The notes below the pieces were generated by a model that made no database searches, was not told the DNA's origin, and was given only the letters and a program-made list of their open reading frames with translations. Below are positions 62,687-64,000 of a stretch of DNA of 64,000 nucleotides, in pieces. Location of the stretch: positions 570,001-634,000 of the forward strand of contig JAJOZX010001073.1 of the NCBI GenBank assembly GCA_023014485.1, in the 5' to 3' direction. The position numbers and the translations under genes are program-made. Origin of the DNA: Bathynomus jamesi (taxonomy: Eukaryota; Arthropoda; Malacostraca; Isopoda; Cirolanidae). Positions within the stretch are counted from its first letter, which is position 1; each line of letters begins with the position of its first letter.

Positions 62687-63719
62687 GTAATAATGTGGTA
62701 TGGTTTTCAACAATGTGATAACATTGTGTGACCCTAGATTTGACCTTCTAATCCTCTCGTCCTTCGAAGGATCACAAGAAAATGGAAAAGGAGAAAGAAG
62801 ATATCAGCCTCGAAGATTTGATAGAGAGGGAAAGAGCGTCGCTCGGACATAGTACGACGAAGGTAACCTTGGAGACTTTCCTCGCATGGAAGAAGAAGAA
62901 ACTGAAGGAGAAAGAAGAACGAGAGCAAAAGGACATGGATAAGAAAAAGAGCGACTACAAGAGCGGAAAGGAAGGAGGAATCTCGGGCAGAGAAATGTTT
63001 ATCTTCAATCCTGATCTCGCTGTTGGGGAGAACATGGAAGAAGGGGATGCAGACTTCGATCTCAGGAACATGAAAACCGAGCCTGAAGAAGGCGAGGAGG
63101 AGGAGGAAGAGGAGGAAGTGGAAATTCACGTAAGGTTTTTAAGGTTTTGCCCTGATTTGGAGAATTTGACTTTTCATAAAATGTCCCCCTTTTTTCCTTT
63201 CATTATAAACCGTATAAAATATACGCTTTTTAATGAATGAACAACGAAAGATTTTTAAATGTGAATTTGGGCTTATAAATTTGTTATAAAGAGTGCAGGA
63301 TGAGGACACTAATTAGGTAAAGGTAATATCCAGTGTCCCATATCCCCAGAAAGTAAGGGTTAGGGGCCCAGCCGCCTCGTCGCGACGTAAGATACAGAAA
63401 ATACAACAGCCCAGCTCTGGGGTTCGAACTCACGACTCGGAGGAGTCTCAGCACTGCCGAGCGGTGCCCTGCCCTTACTGATTGAGCCATGGAACGCTCA
63501 AGACTAATAAGTACTTACGCTTGGAATCTGTTTCCAGCAGATTCTTCAGTATCAGTTCACCAGTTAGCTACTAATTACCCGATTCTTTACAGTATAAGGA
63601 AATTGACTTTACCTCATTGATGGATGAATACCAAGACATTGACACGAGTGAGACTAGTTTATCTATCGCGAAGCCAGATCGATTAGACGCTCTTAGAGAC
63701 GAAATATCAAAACCTTCAG
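13409..63719 (+). CDS. ZC3H15: ZC3H15 (DFRP1) orthologue, seven exons in the window, 3' end missing
   Basis: Joined exons encode about 377 residues without a stop; phases agree at every junction and all introns are GT-AG. The protein has a basic N-terminus ([12 protein letters not shown]), the conserved [11 protein letters not shown] block and two CCCH fingers: Cys106, Cys114, Cys120, His124 and Cys177, Cys195, Cys201, His205. The DFRP region follows, with [15 protein letters not shown] at about 226-240 and a coiled, charged segment. The vertebrate protein is 426 residues, so the last ~50, ending in the acidic tail, are beyond 64000. By family knowledge it binds and stabilises the GTPase DRG1 on polysomes in the cytoplasm. 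Orthology is well supported. Intron 1 is about 32 kb and intron 3 about 14 kb, both filled with transposons. Confidence 0.93.
13490..13835. other. Start of intron 1, no gene seen
   Basis: AT-rich intron sequence. The stretch TACTTACTCAAAACAACCCAA near 13797 recurs inverted near 25750, pointing to a dispersed repeat of unknown type. Confidence 0.3.
14427..14617. repeat. Foldback MITE, ~60-bp arms
   Basis: The left arm includes ATTTGTATAATTTAGGTCTT and GGTACAGGGGC. The right arm is the complement, GCCCCTGTACC then AGACCTAAATTATACAAAT, extended outward by ATTACATTATC on the left and GATAATGTAAT on the right. The arms are nearly perfect, so the element is fairly young. No open frame. Confidence 0.65.
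14647..14680 (+). repeat. Short TTAGG-type run
   Basis: The run includes GTTAGGTTAGGTTAGGTTGG. TTAGG is the arthropod telomere repeat, but a run this short inside an intron is probably chance or a MITE piece. Confidence 0.3.
14788..14956. repeat. Foldback MITE, ~50-bp arms
   Basis: The left arm TTTTTCTAATGTATTTTGGTG..ATATGACCTTCAT pairs with the right arm ATGAAGGTCATAT..ACACCAAAATACATTAGAAA. The same arms recur, split, at 25935-26010 and 31968-32020 around the long-TIR element, so this is a dispersed family. Confidence 0.6.
15040..15120. repeat. Third copy of the GATTGGTTAGGTT hairpin MITE
   Basis: The sequence ACGTTAGGTTAAGTTATGATA pairs with CAAGACTTAACCTAACCAATC. It is followed by GGGTGTACAGTTGATCTAAC, as in the copies at 8522-8708. 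Confidence 0.6.
15241..15690. other. Intron sequence, nothing recognised
   Basis: AT-rich, with no frame or repeat I can place. Part may be the 3' UTR of the minus-strand CR1 element that begins just downstream. Confidence 0.3.
15690..17700 (-). mobile_element. CR1-like LINE on the minus strand, ORF2 RT half
   Basis: On the minus strand 17664-17461 reads [16 protein letters not shown] and [18 protein letters not shown], the central endonuclease motif. RT follows over roughly 17220-16250 in broken frames ([17 protein letters not shown], then [23 protein letters not shown] text near 16300). The C-terminus is at 16060-15731 ([20 protein letters not shown] and [13 protein letters not shown]). 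The element continues upstream at 19576-20985. It was split by a plus-strand CR1 copy. Stops and shifts throughout show it is inactive. Confidence 0.75.
17702..18634 (+). mobile_element. CR1-like LINE copy 2 (host of a nested CR1), body
   Basis: A plus-strand 5'-truncated CR1 inserted in the endonuclease region of the minus-strand CR1. It begins in the RT palm near [10 protein letters not shown]. It continues through ORF2 and into its 3' UTR, which is then interrupted at 18635 by another CR1 fragment and resumes at 19448. The uninterrupted UTR is visible in copy 3 (38050-38190). Confidence 0.75.
17733..18575 (+). pseudogene. CR1 ORF2 RT C-terminal half, open for 280 codons
   Basis: The open frame reads [20 protein letters not shown] and FADDTKLGG (the catalytic ADD motif), then [16 protein letters not shown] and [14 protein letters not shown]. 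It goes on with [16 protein letters not shown] and [19 protein letters not shown], and ends [15 protein letters not shown]. It is intact over 280 codons and is one of the better-preserved LINE fragments here. It lacks the N-terminal endonuclease and the first RT motifs, so it cannot function alone. Confidence 0.85.
18635..19440 (+). mobile_element. CR1 3'-UTR fragment nested in another CR1's 3' UTR
   Basis: The fragment is bounded by a 7-bp direct repeat, CTTGTGG, at 18628-18634 and 19441-19447. It starts GGATAGATCCCACAGC and ends in TTCTTATGTT, the CR1-type 8-mer end. The same UTR terminates copy 1 (11800-12469). Copy 3 has the undisturbed host site AAGGCTTTTGTGGTTTGGAA. It contains an internal tandem duplication of about 230 bp. 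Confidence 0.8.
18906..19375 (+). repeat. Tandem duplication of ~230 bp in the CR1 3' UTR
   Basis: Two direct units each run from GTATATGGTTGTAAATT through GACTTGGTCCGCAATCGATA and TTGACTGGATTCTTTGGATC to GAGAGATTCTATC. The second unit starts at about 19139. Copy 1 (about 12077-12302) has one unit only, so the duplication is specific to this copy or its subfamily. Confidence 0.75.
19448..19575 (+). mobile_element. CR1 copy 2, distal 3' UTR
   Basis: TTCAGAACCCACGTAAAATT to GTCTGAAACATTATAACATT. It matches 38058-38190 of copy 3 closely and differs completely from the UTR of copy 1. Two CR1 subfamilies with different 3' ends are therefore present. The right border with the minus-strand LINE is within a few bases of 19575. 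Confidence 0.65.
19975..20186. mobile_element. piggyBac-like MITE with TTAA target sites
   Basis: TTAA at 19971-19974 and 20187-20190 flank a 212-bp unit that begins CCCTTTAACCATG and ends GGTGCTTTTAAAGGG. TTAA duplication with CCCTTT termini fits piggyBac-type elements. No coding capacity. A shorter relative is at 35473-35560. Confidence 0.7.
20392..20960 (-). pseudogene. CR1 ORF1: PHD-like finger plus coiled coil
   Basis: The PHD-like finger (C-x2-C, C-x2-C, H-x2-C, C-x2-C pattern) leads into a long Glu/Lys coiled coil, [21 protein letters not shown] segment with [19 protein letters not shown] follows. ORF1 proteins of CR1 bind element RNA and form the RNP. The frame has stops between finger and coil, so it is not functional. 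Confidence 0.7.
20986..21449. other. Intron sequence, nothing recognised
   Basis: No repeat or frame I can assign. Confidence 0.3.
22568..23892 (-). pseudogene. hAT transposase N-terminal half with two BED fingers
   Basis: 23892-23541 opens [18 protein letters not shown] and carries two tandem BED-type fingers ([20 protein letters not shown] and [20 protein letters not shown]). After the Tigger insertion the text goes on at 23103 ([18 protein letters not shown]) and at 22894-22568 ([35 protein letters not shown]). The last is the conserved hAT segment before the RNase H fold. Frames differ between pieces. Confidence 0.75.
23104..23540 (-). mobile_element. Tigger MITE with psq-HTH remnant
   Basis: TA at 23102-23103 and 23541-23542. 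Inverted ends are CAGTCAACCCTCGTTATATC and GATTATAGCGAGGGTTGACTG-like (complementary over about 19 bases). The minus strand 23447-23330 still reads [19 protein letters not shown] and [20 protein letters not shown], a CENP-B/psq helix-turn-helix. At 437 bp it is non-autonomous. It interrupts the BED-finger transposase. Confidence 0.85.
24425..25112. mobile_element. Non-autonomous hAT (CAGGGCTGTGGAGTCGG family), copy 1
   Basis: A perfect 8-bp duplication, ATTAAAAG, at 24417-24424 and 25113-25120. Termini are CAGGGCTGTGGAGTCGGAG and its complement. The 688-bp interior has no transposase. The interior reappears in opposite orientation at 38552-39331, and the same termini bound the coding element at 32506-35145. 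Confidence 0.9.
25501..25911. other. Intron sequence, nothing recognised
   Basis: AT-rich. The segment near 25750 (GGGTTGTTTTGAGTAAG) is the inverse of sequence near 13800. Confidence 0.3.
25912..26070. repeat. Left half of a foldback MITE split by the long-TIR element
   Basis: AAGATTCTAGTCAAATCT and AGTGTTTTGTTCAAATCTGA here pair with their complements at 31968-32042 on the other side of the element. The arms belong to the family of 14788-14956. The long-TIR transposon therefore appears to have landed in the middle of an older foldback. Confidence 0.55.
26071..27455 (+). repeat. Left terminal inverted repeat of the long-TIR element
   Basis: It pairs with 30935-31785. Landmarks, with complements on the right, are AAATGCCCATGTTGGGCTTG (26248), AAGTGTCTTCTAATAG (26305), GTTGATACTTCCAGTAAAGA (26644) and, after the MITE, CTCAACTCAACTCCTTCATA (27278) and TTTTACTTCCATTTTATTAC (27400). 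About 813 bp without the inserted MITE, with many substitutions. Confidence 0.8.
26695..27264. mobile_element. Tigger-type MITE in the left TIR
   Basis: TA at 26693-26694 and 27265-27266. Ends are CAGTGGACCCCTGATTTGAG and the complement of ACTCAAATCGGGGGTCCACTG. 570 bp, with internal direct and inverted ACTCAAATCGA motifs and no transposase. The right TIR at 31130 lacks it, which dates its arrival after the TIR pair formed. Confidence 0.9.
27661..27941 (+). pseudogene. First exon of the long-TIR element's gene
   Basis: The frame opens [19 protein letters not shown], continues [20 protein letters not shown] and [13 protein letters not shown], then [18 protein letters not shown]. It contains four or more Cys, possibly a small zinc-binding module. 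A stop (TAA) lies three bases before a good donor (CAA then GTAAGT at 27942). The acceptor TTTATTTGCAG before 28166 opens the next frame. I infer a two-exon gene with a late nonsense mutation at the end of exon 1. Confidence 0.6.
28166..28722 (+). pseudogene. Middle part of the long-TIR element's gene
   Basis: Open from the acceptor at 28165. It reads [20 protein letters not shown] and [20 protein letters not shown], then [19 protein letters not shown]. Near 28570 comes [20 protein letters not shown] and [20 protein letters not shown], a helix-turn-helix-like DNA-binding segment. The stop at 28722 is one frame away from the long downstream frame, so a single-base shift between about 28690 and 28722 separates them. 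Confidence 0.6.
28712..30355 (+). CDS. Transposase-like protein of the long-TIR element (547 residues)
   Basis: The longest open frame of the region. The N-terminal part ([40 protein letters not shown]) is basic and helical. Cys-rich segments follow ([30 protein letters not shown]). An RNase H-fold-like core has [18 protein letters not shown] with a likely catalytic Asp (about 239), [40 protein letters not shown] and [19 protein letters not shown]. From memory, relatives have Asp where this copy has His in YFSHG; if so, a catalytic residue is lost. The C-terminal [15 protein letters not shown] could be a small beta domain. The methionine at 28712 is probably internal to a longer protein. Confidence 0.7.
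   Translation: MRNKKSSKGISDEIKERVIEFFQNNEYTRECPGKKDYKSIKTPQGKVHKQKILLLTNIRELYTLYKNKYPNDKISKSKFFELRSKWCMGVGSKGSHNVCICEIHQNFKLLCESLPVKVELRVLLGKIVCNTETRNCMINNCKTCPGLNELRDWLLTIFENNDYDMDDEVSFKQWLHTDHTQLVTMTKSVLNVVEDVCESAKKLKVHHFIAKAQSKYLSDCKENLNDSTALVLVDFSENYSFIIQDAVQGHHWDNTQATLHQVVCYQKVDGELKVTNFCVISDSLTHNTTAVHSFLCEALKLLKSQNPKLKHICYFSHGAASQYKNYKNIINSVLHEKDFQLTCEWNFFATSHGKSPCDGVGGTVKRLVAQASLQATSKGHITNPKEMFDWCKSNINGIQFLYIDSAKIEENANLFELEKRYSLIKTIPGTCLYHCFRPSSTGIKLYKISSDENFFNVQLSFLNATQENVAYQYKPGTYVACFYEGDWFVGNIVEVCDTEKDLLVNFMKKNPFKWPEQEDVCWIPFQHVLCSIEPPTVAGKMGRQTII
30935..31785 (-). repeat. Right terminal inverted repeat of the long-TIR element
   Basis: This is the complement of 26071-27455 without the MITE. 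The 30356-30934 stretch inside it is non-coding 3' sequence of the element. Confidence 0.8.
31786..32042. repeat. Right half of the foldback split by the long-TIR element
   Basis: It contains AATGAAGGTCAAATTTGAAC and AGATTTGACTAGTATCTTGG, complements of the left half at 25912-26010. The first 180 bases next to the transposon show no pairing. Confidence 0.55.
32043..32497. other. Intron sequence, nothing recognised
   Basis: No long frame or clear repeat. Confidence 0.3.
32506..35145 (+). mobile_element. hAT transposon with BED finger, complete ends (CAGGGCTGTGGAGTCGG family)
   Basis: A perfect 8-bp target duplication, CACCAGAC, at 32498-32505 and 35146-35153. Termini are CAGGGCTGTGGAGTCGGAG and GACTCCACAGCCCTG. 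At 2640 bp it has the length of an autonomous hAT and codes for all transposase domains, though in several frames. Its ends match three non-autonomous copies (24425, 38552, 51359), for which it or a sibling is the likely mobiliser. Confidence 0.95.
32810..34780 (+). pseudogene. hAT transposase, full domain order but frame-broken
   Basis: Pieces run in order. 32810-33106 is a BED finger ([20 protein letters not shown], then [13 protein letters not shown]). 33113-33313 follows. 33370-34035 holds [13 protein letters not shown] (catalytic Asp), the [11 protein letters not shown]is motif and [13 protein letters not shown]. 34093-34449 comes next, and 34487-34780 ends with [19 protein letters not shown], the dimerisation domain with the catalytic Glu. 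Breaks are single stops or one- to two-base shifts. Every catalytic motif is still readable, so inactivation is fairly recent. Confidence 0.85.
35154..36267. other. Intron sequence with one small MITE
   Basis: Apart from the TTAA-flanked unit at 35473-35560 I see no gene or named repeat. Confidence 0.35.
35473..35560. mobile_element. Very short piggyBac-like MITE (88 bp)
   Basis: TTAA at 35469-35472 and 35561-35564. The unit starts CCCTTTCAGGATGAC and ends CTAGCCTTAAAGGG. It has the same terminal style as 19975-20186. Confidence 0.6.
36268..36935 (-). mobile_element. Tigger transposon, 3' fragment
   Basis: TA at 36266-36267 is followed by CAGGTAAACCTCGCTTAACG, a Tigger terminus. The minus strand encodes the transposase C-terminus. 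The other end is cut off by a CR1 copy starting near 36940. Confidence 0.75.
36570..36925 (-). pseudogene. Tigger transposase C-terminal tail
   Basis: The text reads [37 protein letters not shown] and [20 protein letters not shown], then [16 protein letters not shown]. This is the acidic C-terminal region typical of jerky/Tigger proteins. The DDE core is not present. One stop falls after MAI, but the text continues toward 36570 ([18 protein letters not shown]). Confidence 0.75.
36940..38195 (+). mobile_element. CR1-like LINE copy 3 with an internal deletion
   Basis: Two frames, 36989-37339 ([20 protein letters not shown] and [17 protein letters not shown]) and 37382-37717 ([17 protein letters not shown] and [10 protein letters not shown]), cover RT. 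Then 37727-37997 jumps to the C-terminus ([18 protein letters not shown]). Relative to copy 2, about 480 bp are missing between KLGG and FKELKLTT. The 3' UTR (38050-38195) equals the distal UTR of copy 2. The catalytic FADD is FVDD here. Confidence 0.8.
38552..39331. mobile_element. Non-autonomous hAT (CAGGGCTGTGGAGTCGG family), copy 2, inverted
   Basis: Flanking 8-mers ATTATATC (38544-38551) and GTTATATC (39332-39339) differ at one base. Termini are CAGGGCTGTGGAGTCAG and ACTCCACAGCCCTG. The 780-bp interior is the reverse complement of copy 1 (for example TTGATTACGATTAGTTTTAT), with an extra AT-rich stretch. It lies inside the RT gene of a LINE. Confidence 0.9.
39695..40320. mobile_element. 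Non-autonomous hAT MITE with CAGGGTGGATTGG ends
   Basis: A perfect 8-bp duplication, GTTGTTTT, at 39687-39694 and 40321-40328. The left end is CAGGGTGGATTGGTTTAAACC; the right end is T-rich and closes TTCCACCCTG. 626 bp, non-coding, AT-rich, with repeated AAACCATGGTTTTTT motifs near both ends. A different hAT subfamily from the CTGTGGAGTCGG elements. Confidence 0.9.
40521..40829. other. Intron sequence, nothing recognised
   Basis: No frame or repeat I can name. Confidence 0.3.
41082..43840 (+). mobile_element. hAT transposon (ZMYM1-like), nearly complete
   Basis: A perfect 8-bp duplication, TATTATAT, at 41074-41081 and 43841-43848. Termini are CAGGGATGTGCCCTC and, as complement of the right end, CAGGCACGTGCCGTG. 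Subterminal GGTAGGCA and TGCCTACC motifs occur on both sides (41099 and 43805). At 2759 bp with almost the whole transposase readable it is among the youngest DNA transposons here. Confidence 0.95.
41500..43595 (+). pseudogene. ZMYM1-type hAT transposase, three frame pieces
   Basis: A TTF-type finger lies in 41555-41758 ([27 protein letters not shown]). The catalytic core is in 41777-42847: [18 protein letters not shown] (Asp), [19 protein letters not shown] (second Asp) and [18 protein letters not shown]. 42945-43595 has [20 protein letters not shown], with the catalytic Glu and dimerisation domain. A stop after 41758 and a shift near 42840 break it. All catalytic residues remain. Without those two lesions it would be about 690 residues, the usual size. 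Confidence 0.85.
44203..45594. other. End of intron 1, nothing recognised
   Basis: About 1.4 kb of AT-rich sequence without frames, TIRs or repeats that I can assign. This may be original intron sequence. Confidence 0.35.
45595..45805 (+). CDS. ZC3H15: ZC3H15 exon 2 (residues 28-98)
   Basis: The acceptor is TATTTTAG. The exon opens [20 protein letters not shown], the most conserved N-terminal block of the family. It ends [11 protein letters not shown] plus one base of a Gly codon, followed by GTAAGT (phase 1). Confidence 0.95.
45806..47060. other. Intron 2 of ZC3H15, no insertion seen
   Basis: 1255 bp, AT-rich, no recognisable transposon. It contrasts with introns 1 and 3. Confidence 0.5.
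47061..47161 (+). CDS. ZC3H15: ZC3H15 exon 3, first CCCH finger
   Basis: The acceptor is TTTTTTAATCAG. The exon encodes [16 protein letters not shown] and [17 protein letters not shown]. Zinc ligands have the pattern C-x7-C-x5-C-x3-H. The donor is GTAAGT, phase 0. The large intron that follows carries the nested transposon cluster. Confidence 0.95.
47189..47211. repeat. (TA)n tract left of foldback 1
   Basis: A run of TA dinucleotides starting 27 bases after the exon 3 donor. Confidence 0.85.
47212..47383 (+). mobile_element. Foldback 1 in (TA)n, carrying a hammerhead-like motif
   Basis: 82-bp arms (47212-47293 and 47302-47383) pair with three mismatches around an 8-base loop. (TA)n tracts lie on both sides. 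The right flank reads TTTTTCACGTGTCACTTTCGTGAAA, similar to the right flank of foldback 2. Penelope-like retroelements are known to carry hammerhead ribozymes and inverted terminal copies, so a Penelope-derived relic is plausible. No coding sequence is present. Confidence 0.75.
47304..47343 (+). ncRNA. Hammerhead-ribozyme-like motif 1
   Basis: Stem I is GTGTTC (47304-47309) with GAGCAC (47338-47343), six pairs including one G-U. Core CTGAGGA fits CUGANGA at 47310-47316. One unpaired T follows, then stem II GTC-ATTA-GAC, then GAAA (47328-47331). A 4-nt palindrome GCGC stands for a minimal stem III, and TT precedes the predicted cleavage point before 47338. The minus-strand copy in the left arm reads AAAA instead of GAAA and should be inactive. 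The extra base before stem II departs from consensus, so activity is uncertain. Confidence 0.6.
47407..47490. repeat. (TA)n tract between foldback 1 and the two-gene transposon
   Basis: An imperfect TA run with a short CACACCGG interruption at 47466-47473. The transposon terminus GGCTGGGTC begins directly after it. Confidence 0.8.
49542..50798 (+). mobile_element. Internally deleted hAT, TAGGGCGGTCAAAAG ends
   Basis: A perfect 8-bp duplication, GTTATGAG, at 49534-49541 and 50799-50806. Termini are TAGGGCGGTCAAAAGTCAA and TTGACTGCCCTA, with many GGTCAA motifs nearby. 1257 bp. The host reading frame resumes at the duplicated 8-mer. The transposase centre has been deleted. Confidence 0.95.
49946..50686 (+). 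pseudogene. hAT transposase, N- and C-terminal ends only
   Basis: 49946-50236 is an N-terminal zinc-binding segment ([35 protein letters not shown]). 50291-50686 is the C-terminal part with [20 protein letters not shown] (dimerisation and catalytic Glu) and [13 protein letters not shown]. The middle of the RNase H fold is missing, so it can at most bind DNA or a partner. Confidence 0.75.
51389..51478. repeat. Three tandem 30-bp units in the hAT left end
   Basis: The unit is CGACTCCGACTCCACACATT plus GTCAAAAATT, repeated three times with one change in the last unit. The unit is built from the terminal CGACTCC motif, so extra transposase-binding sites may have arisen by slippage. Confidence 0.8.
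52154..53830 (+). pseudogene. ORF1 of the GC-rich LINE
   Basis: It starts [19 protein letters not shown] near 52154. A folded part near 52744-53100 follows (LSIPDVL-like text, [16 protein letters not shown]). Then come CCHC knuckles: [14 protein letters not shown] and CVRCG near 53095-53170, and, one frame over, [15 protein letters not shown]. The C-terminal part is Pro/Ala/Ser-rich. At least three frameshifts lie between 52350 and 53430. ORF1 binds element RNA. Confidence 0.75.
54270..57936 (+). pseudogene. ORF2 of the GC-rich LINE: endonuclease, RT, RNase H
   Basis: APE motifs: LQWNIRGL at 54289-54312, CFCLQETI near 54370, LILG then (after a one-base shift) [10 protein letters not shown] near 54660. 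[20 protein letters not shown] near 55760, GVPQGSVLS near 56140 and YADDLALY at 56234. RNase H: VYTDGSR at 57101, [14 protein letters not shown] near 57205, [12 protein letters not shown] near 57285 and [18 protein letters not shown] near 57410. The C-terminal knuckle [17 protein letters not shown] is near 57735. At least six shifts interrupt it. Confidence 0.85.
58981..59535. other. Spacer between the two genes of the unassigned transposon
   Basis: Contains TGCTCCAGTAAATTT and CTGGAGTCATGCCCCCCC near 59120-59160. Related pieces occur near the left end (47615-47670): CTCCAGTAAATTT in direct and CATGACTCCAGATT in inverted orientation. These may be internal transposase-binding sites. Confidence 0.4.
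59536..60365 (+). pseudogene. Gene 2 of the two-gene transposon, small Cys-rich basic protein
   Basis: It opens [20 protein letters not shown] and [21 protein letters not shown] stop at 59806 is followed by in-frame-like text [38 protein letters not shown] and [17 protein letters not shown] coiled basic segment comes next ([19 protein letters not shown]), then [18 protein letters not shown] ending at 60365. The Cys cluster (C-x-C..C-x-C) suggests metal binding. One stop and two shifts break it. Function unknown; its place inside the element suggests a transposition accessory. Confidence 0.5.
60731..60952. mobile_element. MITE with TGTGTATGAAGTAACGCAA ends
   Basis: The left end GTGTGTATGAAGTAACGCAA pairs with the right end TTGCGTTACTTTATACACAC, with further pairing (GAGAAAT and ATTTCTC). 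The interior holds a run of 20 C at 60851-60870 and no coding sequence. Class unknown. Confidence 0.6.
60955..61070. repeat. (TA)n tract with two CTG interruptions
   Basis: Long TA dinucleotide run left of foldback 2. Alternate-strand readings give artefactual YIYI peptides. Confidence 0.9.
61071..61219 (+). mobile_element. Foldback 2 in (TA)n, carrying a hammerhead-like motif
   Basis: Perfect 72-bp arms (61071-61142 and 61148-61219) around the loop TTCCC. (TA)n tracts lie on both sides. The right flank ATTTCACGTGTTTTATTGTGAA resembles that of foldback 1, although the arms themselves are unrelated in sequence. Perfect pairing implies recent origin or ongoing conversion. Confidence 0.8.
61142..61187 (+). 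ncRNA. Hammerhead-ribozyme-like motif 2
   Basis: Stem I is ATTCC (61142-61146) with GGAAT (61183-61187), five Watson-Crick pairs. Core CTGACGA is at 61147-61153. One unpaired G follows, then stem II GTGTA-GCTTTGAA-TACAC, then GAAA (61173-61176). A palindromic GGCC is the minimal stem III, and TT precedes the predicted cleavage before 61183. On the minus strand the left-arm copy lacks the CU of the core. The layout equals motif 1 base for base in role but not in sequence, including the single extra base before stem II. Confidence 0.65.
61256..61314. repeat. (TA)n tract right of foldback 2
   Basis: Uninterrupted TA run ending in AAAAAATAAA. Confidence 0.9.
61475..61606 (+). CDS. ZC3H15: ZC3H15 exon 4
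   Basis: The acceptor is ACTTTTCAG. The exon has 44 codons, from [20 protein letters not shown] to PNTQI, matching the CEKRSVYIDARDEE..DNWDE segment of the vertebrate protein between the two fingers. The donor is GTAAGG, phase 0. Confidence 0.93.
61607..62500. other. Intron 4 of ZC3H15, nothing recognised
   Basis: 894 bp, AT-rich. An inverted pair, GTGGTTCTCAACCCG (61842) and GTTGAGAACCA (62027), frames about 200 bp with TTACCCC motifs and may be a small MITE. Confidence 0.4.
62501..62620 (+). CDS. ZC3H15: ZC3H15 exon 5, second CCCH finger
   Basis: The exon has 40 codons: [35 protein letters not shown] and YILRK. Ligand spacing is C-x17-C-x5-C-x3-H, the extended second finger typical of this family. 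The acceptor is TTTTTAATAG and the donor GTAAAA. The 149-bp intron after it is mostly a (TA)n tract. Confidence 0.95.
62632..62683. repeat. (TA)n tract in intron 5
   Basis: It fills a third of the 149-bp intron between exons 5 and 6 without a foldback. Confidence 0.9.
62770..63129 (+). CDS. ZC3H15: ZC3H15 exon 6, DRG1-binding region
   Basis: The exon has 120 codons. It opens [20 protein letters not shown], continues [19 protein letters not shown], has [13 protein letters not shown] and ends in a Glu-rich run and VEIH. This is the DFRP domain that contacts DRG1 in the family. The acceptor context (CCTTCGAAG) is weak in pyrimidines. The donor is GTAAGG. Confidence 0.95.
63300..63510 (-). mobile_element. 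tRNA-derived SINE in intron 6
   Basis: On the minus strand the head has an A-box-like TGGCTCAATCAGTAAG (63489 downward) and a B-box GAGTTCGAACCCC (63431-63419), the internal RNA polymerase III promoter of a tRNA. The boxes are about 58 bases apart, wider than in a tRNA, so it is not a functional tRNA gene. The body continues to TGGGACACTGG near 63335. No clear A-tail or target duplication is visible, so the ends are approximate. Confidence 0.65.
63593..63719 (+). CDS. ZC3H15: ZC3H15 exon 7
   Basis: The acceptor is TTCTTTACAG. The exon encodes [20 protein letters not shown] and then [20 protein letters not shown] before donor GTGAGT, phase 1. The equivalent vertebrate region is variable, so this exon rests on frame, splice sites and composition more than on identity. 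The last exon or exons with the acidic C-terminus are outside the window. Confidence 0.8.
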
Positions 63720-64000
63720 GTGAGTAACTTAGAGTATCGCAGAATTAAAAACTAATTTTAAATATAAGCGAAGCCATAAATTTTAAGAAGGAAATTTTAA
63801 CTAATTTATACGCATCAAGTTTCCCAAACAAAACCAAAAAAAATCCCATTTACTTTCCCTTTTATTAGGATTAAATTGAAATGATAAAAGGATTAAACCA
63901 AAAAAGGACTAAAATCAAATTATGAAGTTGTTGCATTGCAATGCATGATGCATTGCTTTCATAATTTAAATTCATTTTGTAGCTATTTCGTGACAGTATT
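63720..64000. other. Start of intron 7 of ZC3H15
   Basis: Donor GTGAGT, then AT-rich sequence to the window edge. The final coding exon or exons are outside. Confidence 0.6.

Noticed and set aside
63419..63489. Intact tRNA gene in intron 6
   Set aside because: A and B boxes are too far apart and no complete cloverleaf is apparent.
63284..63490. Minus-strand 68-codon frame as a small protein
   Set aside because: It is a reading through a tRNA-derived SINE and starts at its A box region.

Overview
The window is eukaryotic nuclear DNA, most likely from an arthropod and probably a decapod crustacean. That assignment is inference from the transposon mix, long (TA)n tracts, huge AT-rich introns and a short TTAGG run. 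There are no rRNA or tRNA genes and no prokaryotic-style operons. The one host gene I can support is the orthologue of ZC3H15 (DFRP1), a two-CCCH zinc-finger protein that stabilises the translation GTPase DRG1. Seven in-frame exons (13409-13489, 45595-45805, 47061-47161, 61475-61606, 62501-62620, 62770-63129, 63593-63719) give about 377 residues, and the C-terminal end lies beyond the window. Intron 1 is about 32 kb and intron 3 about 14 kb. Almost everything else is mobile DNA upstream of the gene or inside those introns.

Layout. 1-381 is the 3' end of a hAT transposon. 382-10184 is a minus-strand LINE split by a gag fragment, into which a minus-strand Ty3/Gypsy element (2880-9603, 139-bp LTRs, CCCAT target duplication) is inserted; its gag is in turn broken by a ~970-bp MULE-like foldback with FLYWCH fingers. 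10187-12608 holds hAT, Tigger and CR1 relics. The ZC3H15 start codon is at 13409. Intron 1 holds small foldback MITEs (13.8-15.2 kb), a CR1 element carrying another CR1 that carries a third CR1 fragment (15.7-21 kb), a decayed coding region broken by two hATs (21.4-25.5 kb), a 5.7-kb element with ~0.8-kb terminal inverted repeats and an unassigned transposase-like gene (26.1-31.8 kb), a BED-finger hAT with perfect ends (32.5-35.1 kb), Tigger, CR1 and LINE relics (36.3-40.5 kb), and a ZMYM1-like hAT nested in a Tigger-type element (40.8-44.2 kb).

Intron 3 holds a four-element nest. A two-gene DNA transposon of unassigned superfamily (47491-60717) contains one small hAT (49542-50798) and a second hAT (51359-58323). 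The second hAT was itself hit by a strikingly GC-rich, RNase H-bearing non-LTR retrotransposon (51645-58091). Target duplications are readable for the three inner insertions. This nest is flanked by two (TA)n-embedded foldbacks (47212-47383, 61071-61219). Both have a hammerhead-ribozyme-like fold in the right arm, on the + strand only.

The strongest candidates for something undescribed are these hammerhead-bearing foldbacks, the long-TIR element and the two-gene transposon. All family calls come from reading translations and repeats by eye; no database search was run.
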